64,000 nucleotides of DNA. Source: Paraperibacillus marinus (GTDB taxonomy: Bacteria > Bacillota > Bacilli > Bacillales > DSM-1321). Below, piece after piece: positions 18,489-28,219 of the stretch. Each line of letters opens with the position of its first letter. The stretch's first letter is position 1. The stretch spans positions 2,046,001 through 2,110,000 of the forward strand of contig NZ_CP143542.1 in NCBI RefSeq assembly GCF_046237605.1, written 5' to 3'. A program made the position numbers and the translations under genes. The notes under the pieces were generated by a model that was not told the origin of the DNA, made no database searches, and worked only from the letters and a program-made list of their open reading frames with translations.

Positions 18489-19322
18489 ATGAAGTCAGGC
18501 TGTTACAGTGAATTTGACCGGCTCAAGAGAGTCGTTTTGTGTGAACCCAGGTATATGAAGATTAAGGATGTTATCAATGAAACCCAAAAGGTATTTGAGA
18601 ATGAGGGCATCCATATCCAGACTGCCCTTAGGCAGCATGAGGAGTTTGTCAGGACCCTTGAGCAATTGGGCATTGAGGTGACACTCCTTCCTTCCTTTGA
18701 ACGATTTCCTGAGCAGGTTTTCACCCGTGATATCGGATTTACGCTTGGAACTGAAGTTTATGTGGCCGAAATGGGCACCGATATCCGCTCAGGTGAAGAG
18801 GAAGTGCTGATGGAATGGCTGAAAAAAGAGGATATTCCTTTTAAAAATCTTACTGGGGATAAGATAGAAGGCGGAGATGTCATCATCGACCGGGACACCA
18901 TTTTTGCCGGCATCAGCAACCGCACAAATATGGATTCAGCAGAGAAACTGAAAAAAATGCTGCCCGAGTTTGAAGTCATCCCAGTTCCTTTTACAGATAC
19001 ATATCTTCACCTTGATTGTGTTTTTAATATCATTTCTCCGCATGAAGCCCTGATTTTTCCGGGGGAGATTCATGCAGGCCAGCTCGAGGTGCTTAAATCA
19101 AGATACGAACTGATCGAGGTGTCTGAGGAAGAACAGTTTACCCTTGGAACCAATGTCCTCTCTGTAGGAGATCAAAGAATTATTTCGCTTCCAGTCAATA
19201 AAAAAGTGAATCAGGAACTAAGAAGCAGAGGATATGAAGTGATTGAGGTGGATCTCACAGAAATCATTAAGTCAGGCGGTGCCTTCAGGTGCTGTACCAT
19301 GCCTGTCCTGAGAGAGAGGTAA
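18489..19322 (+). CDS. ykgA: Amidinotransferase/dimethylarginine dimethylaminohydrolase-fold protein (YkgA type)
   Basis: A penta-fold guanidino-modifying enzyme related to DDAH, arginine deiminase and amidinotransferases. Probable active-site residues are visible: His174 in TYLHLDCVFN and a Cys pair 268-269 in GGAFRCCTMP near the C-terminus, with the acidic motif EGGDVII in the middle. 277 residues, similar to B. subtilis YkgA. Start follows AGGAGGG. It is divergent from tgl with about 150 bp between the start codons, so the two promoters lie there. The substrate is not known; DDAH-like activity on methylated arginines is the best guess. Confidence 0.85.
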   Translation: MKSGCYSEFDRLKRVVLCEPRYMKIKDVINETQKVFENEGIHIQTALRQHEEFVRTLEQLGIEVTLLPSFERFPEQVFTRDIGFTLGTEVYVAEMGTDIRSGEEEVLMEWLKKEDIPFKNLTGDKIEGGDVIIDRDTIFAGISNRTNMDSAEKLKKMLPEFEVIPVPFTDTYLHLDCVFNIISPHEALIFPGEIHAGQLEVLKSRYELIEVSEEEQFTLGTNVLSVGDQRIISLPVNKKVNQELRSRGYEVIEVDLTEIIKSGGAFRCCTMPVLRER

Positions 19323-19476
19323 TGAAGATATCTGATTGGGTTGCTTTTTTTTGGCACCCTTTTTTTCATTCATTGGGAGCGAATGCTGACATTCCGGCTA
19401 ATTGTGAAAAGAATGGCTTGAAAGAAAAAGGATGGGGTAAAGGAAATATATTATTTTACCATAAGGATGAGGAAAT

Positions 19477-20004
19477 ATGAGAGATGTGACACTGCTGCGT
19501 ATTATTCAGCATCATATTGCAGAGAAATATTTAAACCGTTCCGGGATCGCCCATGCCATTGCCGTCTCCTATCATGCTTTCAATCTTGCAAAAGAACAGA
19601 AGCTTGATGTGGATATTGCTGCTAAAGCAGGCCTGCTTCATGATATCGGCCATTTCACTTGGTATAAGAATGGAAAATGGGATTATGATTTGTACAAAAA
19701 GAATGATATCCATGCCATCAAAGGGGCCGAGCGCGCTCATAAGCTGCTGATCAGGCTCGGGGAAAATCCGATCCGGGCAAAAGCGATTGCCTTGTCCATT
19801 CTTTTTCATACAGATTCCTTCCTGCCATCAAATGATATCATCAGGACTCCTATGCAGGAAATCGTAAAACAGGCCGATGAACTGGATGAAGAAGAAGGCG
19901 GCTTGCACCATTACCGGAAGATCAGTGAAGAACGCGCGAGGGAAAGCATTATCCGTCTTGATGGCATGATCGACCAGGAATGGAACTCGAGAAAATACAC
20001 TTAG
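19477..20004 (+). CDS. HD-domain phosphohydrolase
   Basis: A small metal-dependent phosphohydrolase of the HD superfamily, 175 residues, cytoplasmic. The family signature is intact: a His in SGIAHAIAVSYHAF, the HD pair in GLLHDIGHFTWYK, a second His pair region with SILFHTDSF, and the closing Asp in KQADELDEEEGG. It lies between the amidinotransferase-fold gene and an acetyltransferase, but spacing of about 100-150 bp on each side does not show an operon. Substrate (nucleotide or phosphomonoester) cannot be told from sequence. Confidence 0.85.
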   Translation: MRDVTLLRIIQHHIAEKYLNRSGIAHAIAVSYHAFNLAKEQKLDVDIAAKAGLLHDIGHFTWYKNGKWDYDLYKKNDIHAIKGAERAHKLLIRLGENPIRAKAIALSILFHTDSFLPSNDIIRTPMQEIVKQADELDEEEGGLHHYRKISEERARESIIRLDGMIDQEWNSRKYT

Positions 20005-20119
20005 TGAAAACGGGGAACAAAAACTATGAAAAACCTGCCAGCCGGCGCTCGCAACTGCATAAAATAACGGCCCGTAACGAAGGATAATAACAAAATCCTT
20101 TAGAGGGTGGATATTCTTT

Positions 20120-20611
20120 ATGAAGCAGGAAATGATGATCCAGGAGTATAAGCCGGCATTTCAGCCGCAGATTTTAGAATTAATATCCCATATACAGCAG
20201 GTGGAATACGGAATTCCGCTAGAGCTGTCCGAACAGCCTGACCTCTATGCCATTCAAGAAGTTTATCAGTCGGGAAAGGGGAATTTCTGGACTGCTTATA
20301 TGGACGGAACCATCATCGGGACCACGGCCCTTCAGGATATCGGAAATGACAGGGCGGCGCTTAAGAAAGTTTTCGTGCATGAGGAATTCAGGGGGAAAAC
20401 ATACGGCGTCTCAGCTGCCCTTTTGAAGACAGCCTTGAAATGGGCCGAAGAGAAATCGATTAAAGAAGTGCTGCTGGGAACCACCTCGGAATTTGTGGCA
20501 GCACATAAGTTTTATGAGAAAAATGGATTCATTAGAATAGCCGAAAAGAATCTCCCTGAGAATTTTCCTAAGTTAAAAGTTGATACAAGATTTTATAAAT
20601 ATATAATATAG
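20120..20611 (+). CDS. GNAT family N-acetyltransferase
   Basis: A single GNAT domain of 163 residues using acetyl-CoA. The acetyl-CoA loop is seen in KVFVHEEFRGKTYGVSAALL (R/Q-x-x-G-x-G/A type), with the preceding strands DGTIIGTTALQDIG and the closing segment HKFYEKNGFIRIAEKNLPE. Start has GAGGGTGG upstream. The small substrate is unknown. It ends at its own terminator before the mug gene. Confidence 0.88.
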   Translation: MKQEMMIQEYKPAFQPQILELISHIQQVEYGIPLELSEQPDLYAIQEVYQSGKGNFWTAYMDGTIIGTTALQDIGNDRAALKKVFVHEEFRGKTYGVSAALLKTALKWAEEKSIKEVLLGTTSEFVAAHKFYEKNGFIRIAEKNLPENFPKLKVDTRFYKYII

Positions 20612-20616
20612 ATGAC

Positions 20617-20642
20617 AAAGGGCTGTCCGGCAGCCCTTTATC
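20617..20642 (+). terminator. Terminator after the acetyltransferase gene
   Basis: AAAGGGCTG pairs with CAGCCCTTT around a short loop. The T tract is short. Confidence 0.7.
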
Positions 20643-20673
20643 CATTTTAGACGCTTTCTGGGAGGTTTCATGG

Positions 20674-21192
20674 ATGGAATTGATACTGGATCATCTCAAA
20701 CCAGGTCTTGATGTAATATTCGTGGGATTCAATCCCAGCCTCCGTTCCGGGGAAACCGGCCATCATTATGCAAATCCCAATAACCGTTTCTGGAAAATCC
20801 TGCATCAATCCGGACTCACTGGCCGCAAATATTCATGTGAAGAAGATTATAAGCTGCTCGATATCGGCTATGGATTTACCAATATCGTCAGCCGTCCGAC
20901 AAAAGCAGCGGATGAGATCACAAGAGAAGAATATGCAAGAGGGCGGGAAGAATTAAAAGAAAAGATTGCCCGCTTTCGGCCGCACTGTGTCTGTTTTGTT
21001 GGAAAAGGTGTATATCTTGAGTACTCACGTAGTAAAAAAGCAGGCTGGGGATTTCAGGATATGGAGATGGTTAGGGGAGTGAAGGACTTCGCAGCCCCTT
21101 CCTCAAGCGGCTTGGTGAGGATCCCGCTTGAGGATATAGTGGCGGTATATAAAGAACTGGCTGATTATCTATATGAGCGTAAAAGTGGATAA
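20674..21192 (+). CDS. mug: G:T/U mismatch-specific uracil-DNA glycosylase
   Basis: Base-excision repair glycosylase of the MUG/TDG family, 172 residues. It removes uracil, ethenocytosine and some thymine from mispairs. The catalytic motif VGFNPSLRSGETGHHYANP carries Asn20, and the insertion loop is APSSSGLVR. The N-terminal block DVIFVGFNP and the F-W pair in NNRFWKILHQ are conserved. Start is the ATG at 20674. It is followed closely by exoA, which makes a sensible repair pair: Mug leaves an abasic site and ExoA cleaves it. Confidence 0.93.
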   Translation: MELILDHLKPGLDVIFVGFNPSLRSGETGHHYANPNNRFWKILHQSGLTGRKYSCEEDYKLLDIGYGFTNIVSRPTKAADEITREEYARGREELKEKIARFRPHCVCFVGKGVYLEYSRSKKAGWGFQDMEMVRGVKDFAAPSSSGLVRIPLEDIVAVYKELADYLYERKSG

Positions 21193-21218
21193 TACTATGA
21201 ATCTATTGGAGAGCTGAA

Positions 21219-21989
21219 ATGAAACTCATATCATGGAATGTTAATGGCATTAGGGCCTGTGTTAAAAAAGGCTTCCTGGACTTTTTTGATAACAGCAATG
21301 CGGATATTTTCTGCATTCAGGAAACGAAGCTCCAGGAAGGACAAATCGAGCTTCAGCTGGAAGGGTATCAACAGTACTGGAATTATGCGGATAAAAAAGG
21401 ATACTCAGGGACAGCGGTCTTTACCAGAATGGAGCCGTTATCGGTGCAGTACGGTCTCAGCGGAAAGGAACGTGAAGGAGAGGGCAGGATTCTGACCCTT
21501 GAGTACAGGGAATTCTACCTTGTGAATGTGTATACGCCCAATTCACAGCGGGATCTGGCCAGGCTGCCGTACAGGCTCCAGTGGGAAGAAGAGATTCTTG
21601 CCCATGTTCAGGAATTGGATAAACTTAAACCTGTTATATTATGCGGTGATCTTAATGTCGCACACCAGGAAATAGATTTGAAGAATGCCAGATCTAACCG
21701 GGGGAATTCCGGATTCACAGTCGAGGAGCGCCAGAAGATGAGTGACTTCCTGGCGGGCGGCTTTGTGGACAGCTTCCGATATAAGTACCCTTACAGGGAA
21801 GGAGCCTATACCTGGTGGTCTTATATGAATAAGGTCAGGGAGCGGAACATCGGCTGGCGGATTGATTACTTTATCGTTTCTGAAAGGATAGCCGGTTTGA
21901 TTGAAGAAAGCCATATTCACTGTGAGATCCTTGGAAGCGACCATTGTCCGGTGGAATTAGAAATCCATTTAGAGACCCAATCCTCTTAA
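21219..21989 (+). CDS. exoA: Exodeoxyribonuclease III / AP endonuclease
   Basis: Xth-type AP endonuclease and 3'-5' exonuclease, 256 residues. Family blocks in order: SWNVNGIRA (metal-binding Asn), CIQETKLQ (catalytic Glu), NVYTPNSQRDL (Tyr), CGDLNVAHQEIDLKN (Asp-Asn pair), RIDYFIVS and the C-terminal catalytic SDHCPVEL (Asp-His). It lies 26 bases after mug in the same direction with its own GGAG site, so the two are probably one repair operon. Length and motifs are complete. Confidence 0.96.
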   Translation: MKLISWNVNGIRACVKKGFLDFFDNSNADIFCIQETKLQEGQIELQLEGYQQYWNYADKKGYSGTAVFTRMEPLSVQYGLSGKEREGEGRILTLEYREFYLVNVYTPNSQRDLARLPYRLQWEEEILAHVQELDKLKPVILCGDLNVAHQEIDLKNARSNRGNSGFTVEERQKMSDFLAGGFVDSFRYKYPYREGAYTWWSYMNKVRERNIGWRIDYFIVSERIAGLIEESHIHCEILGSDHCPVELEIHLETQSS

Positions 21990-22132
21990 ATGCTGAGGAT
22001 ATATTTTTAGAATATTCAACATTTTGGTTGGAGGATGGATATAAAAGCGTTAAAATGAATTCATATTTGTTCAGGATGAATACCACTGCCTGGACATTTT
22101 GGAATGATTGTAATGAGAAATGAGGGATACAG

Positions 22133-22981
22133 ATGAAAGTGCTGATTGATCAAGAAATTGTGGAACGTGATACTGTAAAAGTGGATATTGAAGACAGAGG
22201 CTATCAGTTTGGAGATGGAGTTTATGAAGTGATCCGTGTTTATGAAGGAACTCCATATACACTGGATGAGCACCTTGCCCGCTTTTACCGGAGCTCAGGG
22301 GAAATCGGAATCACTCCTCATACTCCATTGGAGGAACTGAAGCAGCAGCTATTGAATCTGATTCAGGCAAACAATCTTGATGACGGAGGATTGTATGTCC
22401 AGCTGACGCGCGGGGTAGCTCCAAGGAAGCATCAATATGAAAGCAGTATTGTGCCGCGCCTTGTTGCTTACCCGGTACCTTCAAAGCGCCCTGTGAAGGA
22501 ACAGCAGGAGGGTGTGAAGGCGATTACAGAAGAAGATCTGCGCTGGCTGCGATGCGATATAAAAAGCCTGAATCTGCTTTATAATATCATGATTAAACAA
22601 AAGGCGCATGAAGCTGGTGCCTTTGAAGGAATCCTGATCAGGGAAGGCATTGTCACCGAGGGTACGTCATCCAATATATTTATGATCAAGGATAACACCA
22701 TATTTACCCACCCGGCAGGCAATCTTATCTTAAATGGCATCACCCGCACCAAGCTAATGGAGCTTTATGCTTCCAATGGATGGGAATGCAGGGAACAGCC
22801 TTTCACCGAATCCGAACTCCTGGGTGCTGATGAAGTTTTCATGACTTCCACAACTGCTGAAGTGGTGCCAATCATTGAAATCAACGGCAGAAAAATCGGA
22901 CGGGGCAAGCCGGGGGAATTCACACAGCAAATCAGGGAAGTTTTCCAGGCAGCCATTGCAAGTCTGGCAGTCCGGCAGTAA
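22133..22981 (+). CDS. dat: D-amino acid aminotransferase
   Basis: A class IV PLP enzyme (branched-chain aminotransferase fold) that exchanges the amino group between D-alanine and D-glutamate for wall precursors. The PLP lysine is Lys144 in CDIKSLNLLYN. The substrate region FGDGVYEVIRVYEG, the phosphate-binding EGTSSNIFMI and the end block MTSTTAEVVPI are typical. 282 residues equals the well-studied Bacillus enzyme. Start is the ATG after a GAGGGATACAG site. It is convergent with the LTA-synthase family gene. Confidence 0.94.
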   Translation: MKVLIDQEIVERDTVKVDIEDRGYQFGDGVYEVIRVYEGTPYTLDEHLARFYRSSGEIGITPHTPLEELKQQLLNLIQANNLDDGGLYVQLTRGVAPRKHQYESSIVPRLVAYPVPSKRPVKEQQEGVKAITEEDLRWLRCDIKSLNLLYNIMIKQKAHEAGAFEGILIREGIVTEGTSSNIFMIKDNTIFTHPAGNLILNGITRTKLMELYASNGWECREQPFTESELLGADEVFMTSTTAEVVPIIEINGRKIGRGKPGEFTQQIREVFQAAIASLAVRQ

Positions 22982-23007
22982 CAGGGGGACAGTCCCCCAT
23001 TTCCCGA

Positions 23008-24840
23008 TTATTTCCCGCCTTTAAGACTCTTCATATAAGAATCGGATTGTTTCAAAAAATGCTGAATTGATTTCATTTTTTTCAAATCAGGGGCAGAAGC
23101 GGGATGTGAGCTTCTGTCCCTGATTTTTGTAATGCTTCCACTCGAAGCCTTCATTCCCGGCGTGAAGGCATGCTGATTGGTGATGTAAGTGCCTTCTGGT
23201 GCATAAAACCGGATGCCGATTTCATTATCAGAAGAATTCAGCAGGTCCCGGCCAAAGACCATTTCTTTTTCAAGGCTGATGCCCAGCAGGTTTGCTGCAG
23301 TCGGGTAAATATCCACAAGCCCTCCGGTAAGCGTCACTTTCTTTCCTTTTTCTATACCGGGCACCTTTATGAGGAGGGGAATGTTCAAGTGATCCAGTAC
23401 TTCATCATATCCTCCGTCAAACAGAATCCCACCCAGCTCTTTATCCTTATTATTTTTGATCTGGAGTCCCTGGTGGTCTCCATACACAATGATTACAGAG
23501 TCATCATATAAACCCCTTGCCTTTAGTTCGGAGAAAAACCCGCCCAATGCGTAGTCCGCATAACTCACAGCTTCCAAATATGAGCCTGAAAGTGTGTTTT
23601 TGAATTTTGAAGGCAGTCTGAAGCCGTATTTCAGCTTTTCTGCTGGAAGTTTATAAGGAAAATGGCTGGATAAAGCAATAATATGCGCGTAAAAAGGCTT
23701 TCCTTCTTTTTTGAACTGTGACAGCTTTTCAGCTGTCTTGAAATACATCTGCTCATCTGAACTTCCATATGAAATCACATCATTTTCTCCGAAATACCTT
23801 TTATCATAAAAAGAATCAAAACCAAGGGACTTGTACATTTCCTCCCGATTCCAGAAGCTTACAGAATTTGCATGGAAAGTGGCCGTCCGATAATTCCTTT
23901 TCCCGAGCTCCCTTGGAAGGCCAGGCACTTTAATCCCTTCGGCCGCTGAAGACATCGGAACATCACCAAGTGCATAAATGGAGGTATTGACCACGAATTC
24001 GGCATCTGAGGTGTTTCCTTTACCCACTTGGGTGTATATATGAGGGAAATAAATAGAGCTTTTTGCCAATTCATTCAGATTGGGAGTTACTTCCTGCCCA
24101 AATGCTTTTAAACCCACAAAAAAGTTCTGTACCGATTCAAGCTGAATCATGATTAAATTTTTGCCCTTGGCTTCGCCCTCATAGGCCTTTTCACTGAGGC
24201 TCTCTGCAGACCTCCGCTCCTTGAGCGTTTCGGCGTTGATTACGTATTCTCCCCTGAAATGGTCCATGAGACCGCTGCCAGCTTCCATGAATTGATATCC
24301 AATCAGGCCAGTACGGCTGTATCTTCCCATTTCACTGATTGAGCCGGCTGCCTGCAGCATACCAGCTGATATGAATAATACGGCCAGAACTGCCGATAGG
24401 ACCGGCAGTTTTTTATTTTGCGATCCCAATATTCCTGCCTTCGGGATGAGAAGATGCAGGAATGGCAGCAAAGCAAAATCCGCTGCCAGAAAGATATATT
24501 CCTTCTTTACCAGGGCGAAAATGCTGTCAGAAATGGCTGCTGCCTGATTCAATTCGGAAAGCGACTTATACGTAAGGATGGCACCATAATAATCAAAATA
24601 AAGTAAAGAGCCCACGGTAATAAGGGTAAATAAGGCATTGAATGATACTAAAAGCAGGAATGCGGCTCTTCCTCCAAATATCATGATGAGAAGCACGATC
24701 AAGAAAATAAAAGCGATTTCCGTCGCAGTCCCAGCCAGGTGGAACCCATTTAATATTTTAGATTGTGAATAAATGGACTTTCCGGCCATAGCGGTAAAAG
24801 TAAGAATGCAAAAAAGCCAGATTCCTCTTCTTTCCTTCAT
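23008..24840 (-). CDS. LTA synthase family phosphoglycerol transferase
   Basis: A membrane enzyme of the LtaS/sulfatase family that polymerises or primes glycerol-phosphate chains of lipoteichoic acid outside the membrane. Five hydrophobic segments occupy about residues 8-160; the extracellular alkaline-phosphatase-fold domain starts near residue 227. The metal ligand Glu235 is in MIQLESVQNF, the nucleophile Thr277 in GKGNTSDAEF, and the metal-binding block GDHQGLQ lies further on. 610 residues fit the family. It resembles the accessory paralogues (YqgS/YvgJ type) as well as LtaS. The N-terminal five-helix region is intact. It is divergent from a GT2 gene, and both probably act on the cell envelope. 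Confidence 0.9.
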   Translation of the reverse strand: MKERRGIWLFCILTFTAMAGKSIYSQSKILNGFHLAGTATEIAFIFLIVLLIMIFGGRAAFLLLVSFNALFTLITVGSLLYFDYYGAILTYKSLSELNQAAAISDSIFALVKKEYIFLAADFALLPFLHLLIPKAGILGSQNKKLPVLSAVLAVLFISAGMLQAAGSISEMGRYSRTGLIGYQFMEAGSGLMDHFRGEYVINAETLKERRSAESLSEKAYEGEAKGKNLIMIQLESVQNFFVGLKAFGQEVTPNLNELAKSSIYFPHIYTQVGKGNTSDAEFVVNTSIYALGDVPMSSAAEGIKVPGLPRELGKRNYRTATFHANSVSFWNREEMYKSLGFDSFYDKRYFGENDVISYGSSDEQMYFKTAEKLSQFKKEGKPFYAHIIALSSHFPYKLPAEKLKYGFRLPSKFKNTLSGSYLEAVSYADYALGGFFSELKARGLYDDSVIIVYGDHQGLQIKNNKDKELGGILFDGGYDEVLDHLNIPLLIKVPGIEKGKKVTLTGGLVDIYPTAANLLGISLEKEMVFGRDLLNSSDNEIGIRFYAPEGTYITNQHAFTPGMKASSGSITKIRDRSSHPASAPDLKKMKSIQHFLKQSDSYMKSLKGGK

Positions 24841-24987
24841 AAGGTACCTCCCCTAAACTTTTTCATATGTACATCATTCCTCTAAATATGGCTGTCTATA
24901 ACAAAATCCACGGCAAAGATAGAGACTAAAATGCTTCTTTGGTGGGCAGGCTTACATAGAAAGCTAGATTAAATCAGGAGTGTTTCT

Positions 24988-26361
24988 ATGATTATTTTCC
25001 TTCTGTTTCTTTGTTTGCTTGTAACCGCTGTCTATGGAATCATCACACACGGATGGATGGCAGCTGCTGACGCAGGCCTCTACACCTTTCTTTTAGGCGT
25101 CCAGGCGGTTTCTTTATTTTTTGTCGGTTATCAGACTATTATGAGCTATGCAGGATTAAGAAGAGTCAAGAAAGCAGAAATCCGAAGTCCCCGGACCAAA
25201 TTTGCCGTATTGGTGGCCGCTCATAATGAAGAAAATGTGATTGGCCAGATATGTGACAACCTGAAAACCATGAATTATCCAAAAGAATTGTATGATGTAT
25301 ATGTGATTTGTGACAATTGCAGTGACCGGACTGCCGAAAAGGTAAGGCAAACTGGTGCGGCTGCGATGGAAAGGCATGATCCTGAAAAAAGGGGGAAAGG
25401 CTTTGGCCTGGAATGGATGTTCCAGAAGCTGTGGGACATGGAGGAAGAGGGGAAAGTTTACGATGCTGTGGTCATGTTTGATGCAGACAACCTGGTGAGC
25501 AGGGATTTTCTTCAGATCATTAATTCCAGGCTATTAGAAGGACACGATGTCGTACAGGGCTATCTGGACTCCAAGAACCCGGAGGACACATGGGTAACCA
25601 AATCCTATTCATTTGCCTATTGGTCAACAAACCGTATATATCAGCTTGTAAGGGAGCACCTTGGCCTGTCGGCGCAGCTCGGAGGAACAGGAGTGACGGT
25701 ATCGACCAAGGTTTTAAAGGAAATCGGCTGGGGTGCGACCTCGCTCACTGAAGACCTGGAATTCACCCAGAGATATATTTTGAAAAGCGGAAACCGGGTG
25801 GCCTGGGCGCATGATGCCAAGCTTTATGATGAAAAGCCCCTGGGGTTTGCCCAGTCTTTCAGACAGCGGATCCGCTGGATGCAGGGCCATTTTGACTGCA
25901 TGACCAGATATGCCCTTCCTTTAGTGATCGAGGGTGTAAAAAAGAGGAGCTTCATGCTCATCGATTCTGCCATTTATTTGATTATGCCCTCCCGTTCTAT
26001 CCTGGCTTTAATTTTGATGGCTGCCGGAATTCTTTCTTATACAGGCGTATATCATCCAGACGGATATCTTGGCAGTATGATTGACCGGTCCATTCTGCTG
26101 GATGGGTGGATTTATGGAGTCTTTATGGCTGCCTACCTCTCCCTGCCGATTACGGCCATGATCCTTGAAAAGAAAGGGAACAAGCTTCACTGGTTTCTCA
26201 TTTCCTACTTGTTCGGCCTCTCCTGGATCCCCGTGACCATTCTTGGATTCATCAAAAAGAACCAGAGGGAATGGAGCCACACGGAACATACCAGGGCAGT
26301 TGCCATTGAGGAGCTTGAGATGATGCCTGAAGAAGAACCCGTTATGGATCCATCGAATTAA
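24988..26361 (+). CDS. Membrane glycosyltransferase, family 2
   Basis: A processive-type inverting glycosyltransferase of 457 residues. Two N-terminal helices (about 1-55) precede the catalytic domain: AAHNEENVIGQ, CDNCSDRTAE, the DxD block FDADNLVS, the catalytic acid in TEDLEFTQRY and QRIRWMQGHFD. Three or four C-terminal helices follow. The pattern resembles hyaluronan/cellulose synthase-like GT2 enzymes and Bacillus proteins that glycosylate envelope lipids. Start ATG 24988 has AGGAGTG upstream. Sugar donor and product are not predictable from sequence. Confidence 0.88.
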   Translation: MIIFLLFLCLLVTAVYGIITHGWMAAADAGLYTFLLGVQAVSLFFVGYQTIMSYAGLRRVKKAEIRSPRTKFAVLVAAHNEENVIGQICDNLKTMNYPKELYDVYVICDNCSDRTAEKVRQTGAAAMERHDPEKRGKGFGLEWMFQKLWDMEEEGKVYDAVVMFDADNLVSRDFLQIINSRLLEGHDVVQGYLDSKNPEDTWVTKSYSFAYWSTNRIYQLVREHLGLSAQLGGTGVTVSTKVLKEIGWGATSLTEDLEFTQRYILKSGNRVAWAHDAKLYDEKPLGFAQSFRQRIRWMQGHFDCMTRYALPLVIEGVKKRSFMLIDSAIYLIMPSRSILALILMAAGILSYTGVYHPDGYLGSMIDRSILLDGWIYGVFMAAYLSLPITAMILEKKGNKLHWFLISYLFGLSWIPVTILGFIKKNQREWSHTEHTRAVAIEELEMMPEEEPVMDPSN

Positions 26362-26578
26362 GGCCGTAAAATTCATATATATCCAGAAGGACCATTTTTT
26401 CAAACCTTCAAGAATATCCCAATTAGGGCTGCGAAAGTCATGCCGGACATATGGTTATCAACACCATATTCTAGTCCGTAAAACTCATTTTTCCAATTCC
26501 TATTCTTCTTGCTACCATCCTTCCTAAAAGAGTTGCTACCATTAAATAGCGGCAGAATAGAATGAAAAGAGGGAAGAA
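26362..26578. other. Short intergenic region
   Basis: I see no gene. A weak inverted repeat (GGAC-ATATGGT with ACCATAT-GTCC) lies near 26432-26478. The segment ends in the AGAGGGAAG ribosome site of the amidase. Confidence 0.4.
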
Positions 26579-27625
26579 ATGATTAAGAAGATGATAGCGG
26601 CTTTCTTGCTGACCAGTGTATTGTCAGGAATGGCCGTCATGTCCGGGGAGGCTGAAGGAACTGTTTACCGGGTCGGGGCAGACTCACTGAATATCAGAAG
26701 TGCACCATATTCAGAAGCCCCGGTCATAGGGTCTCTTTCTGACAAAACGAATGTGGTAGTCGAAACCGTCCAGAATGGCTGGGCAAGAATTCTGTTTAAT
26801 GGAAAACAAGGATGGATAGCCTCTCAATTTCTCTATTCTCCTTCGGCGCATGATTCGTTGGCAGATTCAGCAGAAGGAACGGGGAAAATCACTGTTAGAG
26901 GTACCGATGTGCGCCTCCGGACCGGCCCTGGAACGGAATACAGGATCATTGGGACAGCCGGGACTGGAAAAAACTATCCTGTTATATCAAGAACAAAAGG
27001 ATGGCTTCAGCTTAATCTAGGTTCTGGGCGAAGTGCCTGGATGTCCAGTCAATATGCCGGAACTGAGCAAAAGAGACATTTACAAAAAGCAGGCCTTGCA
27101 GGCAGGACTTTCATTGTAGATGCCGGACATGGTGGCCAGGATCCGGGAGCGATTGCCTTTAATGGACGGCACGAAAAAGATTTCACCTTAAAAGCTTCCC
27201 TTGCACTCGCAGAACTGTTAAAAAGAGAAGGAGCAGAAATTATCCTGACCAGGAATGGCGATCGTGATGTCTCCCTTAAAGAGAGATCCGCCATCAGCAG
27301 AAGATCTAGTGCAGATGCGTTCATCAGCCTGCATTATGATGCGTTCGGCAGCAATCTGGCCAGCGGCATTAGTACATATTATTATGGCAGCGACAGCAGG
27401 CAGCTCGCTTCCGTCATTGGTGAGAGCCTCACAGCCTATTCCGGCCTGCCCGGAAAAGGAACTCATTTCGGCGACTTCCATGTTTTGAGAGAGAACAATA
27501 AGCGAGGGGTCCTGATTGAGCTTGGGTTCCTTACCAGTATGGGAGATATGAACGCCATTGAGGATCCAGTTTATAATCAAAAAGCCGCTTCTGCAATTGT
27601 TGAGGGACTGAAAAAAGCCTATTAG
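26579..27625 (+). CDS. Secreted N-acetylmuramoyl-L-alanine amidase with two SH3b domains
   Basis: A cell-wall hydrolase that cuts the bond between muramic acid and the stem peptide. Domain order: signal peptide (MIKKMIAAFLLTSVLSGMAV, cleavage near residue 25), two bacterial SH3 domains (about 28-85 with DSLNIRSAPY and 104-160 with TDVRLRTGPG), then an Amidase_3 catalytic domain (about 175-345). Zinc ligands are in VDAGHGGQDPG (His), NGRHEKDFTL (Glu) and SLHYDAF (His); the catalytic Glu is in LIELGFLT. It is monocistronic with a strong terminator. It resembles CwlC/LytC-type autolysins with SH3b wall-targeting. Confidence 0.93.
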   Translation: MIKKMIAAFLLTSVLSGMAVMSGEAEGTVYRVGADSLNIRSAPYSEAPVIGSLSDKTNVVVETVQNGWARILFNGKQGWIASQFLYSPSAHDSLADSAEGTGKITVRGTDVRLRTGPGTEYRIIGTAGTGKNYPVISRTKGWLQLNLGSGRSAWMSSQYAGTEQKRHLQKAGLAGRTFIVDAGHGGQDPGAIAFNGRHEKDFTLKASLALAELLKREGAEIILTRNGDRDVSLKERSAISRRSSADAFISLHYDAFGSNLASGISTYYYGSDSRQLASVIGESLTAYSGLPGKGTHFGDFHVLRENNKRGVLIELGFLTSMGDMNAIEDPVYNQKAASAIVEGLKKAY

Positions 27626-27626
27626 C

Positions 27627-27659
27627 GAAAAAACCTCCTGCCGCGGGAGGTTTTTTCAT
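27627..27659 (+). terminator. Terminator after the amidase gene
   Basis: AAAAAACCTCC pairs with GGAGGTTTTTT around a GC-rich loop. It is directly downstream of the stop codon. Confidence 0.93.
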
Positions 27660-27743
27660 ATTGAAAGCCGTATATACATTTTAGATGTATAATTTGTTAA
27701 TGATACAAAAGACCAACCTAACAATCAGAAAAGAGGAAGAGTA

Positions 27744-28169
27744 ATGGAAAATCGAATAAGCTGGAATGGACAAATGTCCTTTACGGGTATAACACCATCA
27801 GGGCATGAAATCAAAATGGATGCTGCGCCTGAATCGGGCGGAACAAACTCCGGACCCAGGCCGACCGAGCTCCTCCTGAATGCGGCTGCCGGCTGTACAG
27901 CCATTGATATTATAAGCATCCTGCAGAAAATGAGGCTGAATCCAGATTCACTCCAGGTTGTTATTGATGGTGAAAGGGCCAGGGAATACCCTCAGGTTTT
28001 TACATCCATACATATCCACTATGTCCTTGAAGGGGAGCTCCCTGAGGAAAAGGTAGCCAGGGCAATCAAGCTCTCGAAGGAAACGTACTGCTCTGTTTCG
28101 AACTCCTTGAACGCGAGTGTTACAGCCACTTATGAGATAAACGGCAGGCAGGGAAATAAGGAGATTTAA
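27744..28169 (+). CDS. OsmC family protein (YhfA type)
   Basis: A 141-residue OsmC/Ohr-superfamily protein, cytoplasmic. The first conserved Cys is in NAAAGCTAIDIISIL and the second is in SKETYCSVSNSL; such pairs act as peroxidatic thiols in OsmC and Ohr. The N-terminal strand region (MSFTGITPSGHEIKMDAAP, then SGGTNSGPRPTELLL) is typical of the YhfA branch. Start has GAGGAAGAG upstream. It opens a same-strand group with a flavin oxidoreductase and a 2Fe-2S ferredoxin. Confidence 0.88.
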   Translation: MENRISWNGQMSFTGITPSGHEIKMDAAPESGGTNSGPRPTELLLNAAAGCTAIDIISILQKMRLNPDSLQVVIDGERAREYPQVFTSIHIHYVLEGELPEEKVARAIKLSKETYCSVSNSLNASVTATYEINGRQGNKEI

Positions 28170-28219
28170 ACGGCGGCAAAAGATCATAATAAATAAAGTT
28201 GTTAAGGAAGGGTGACAGG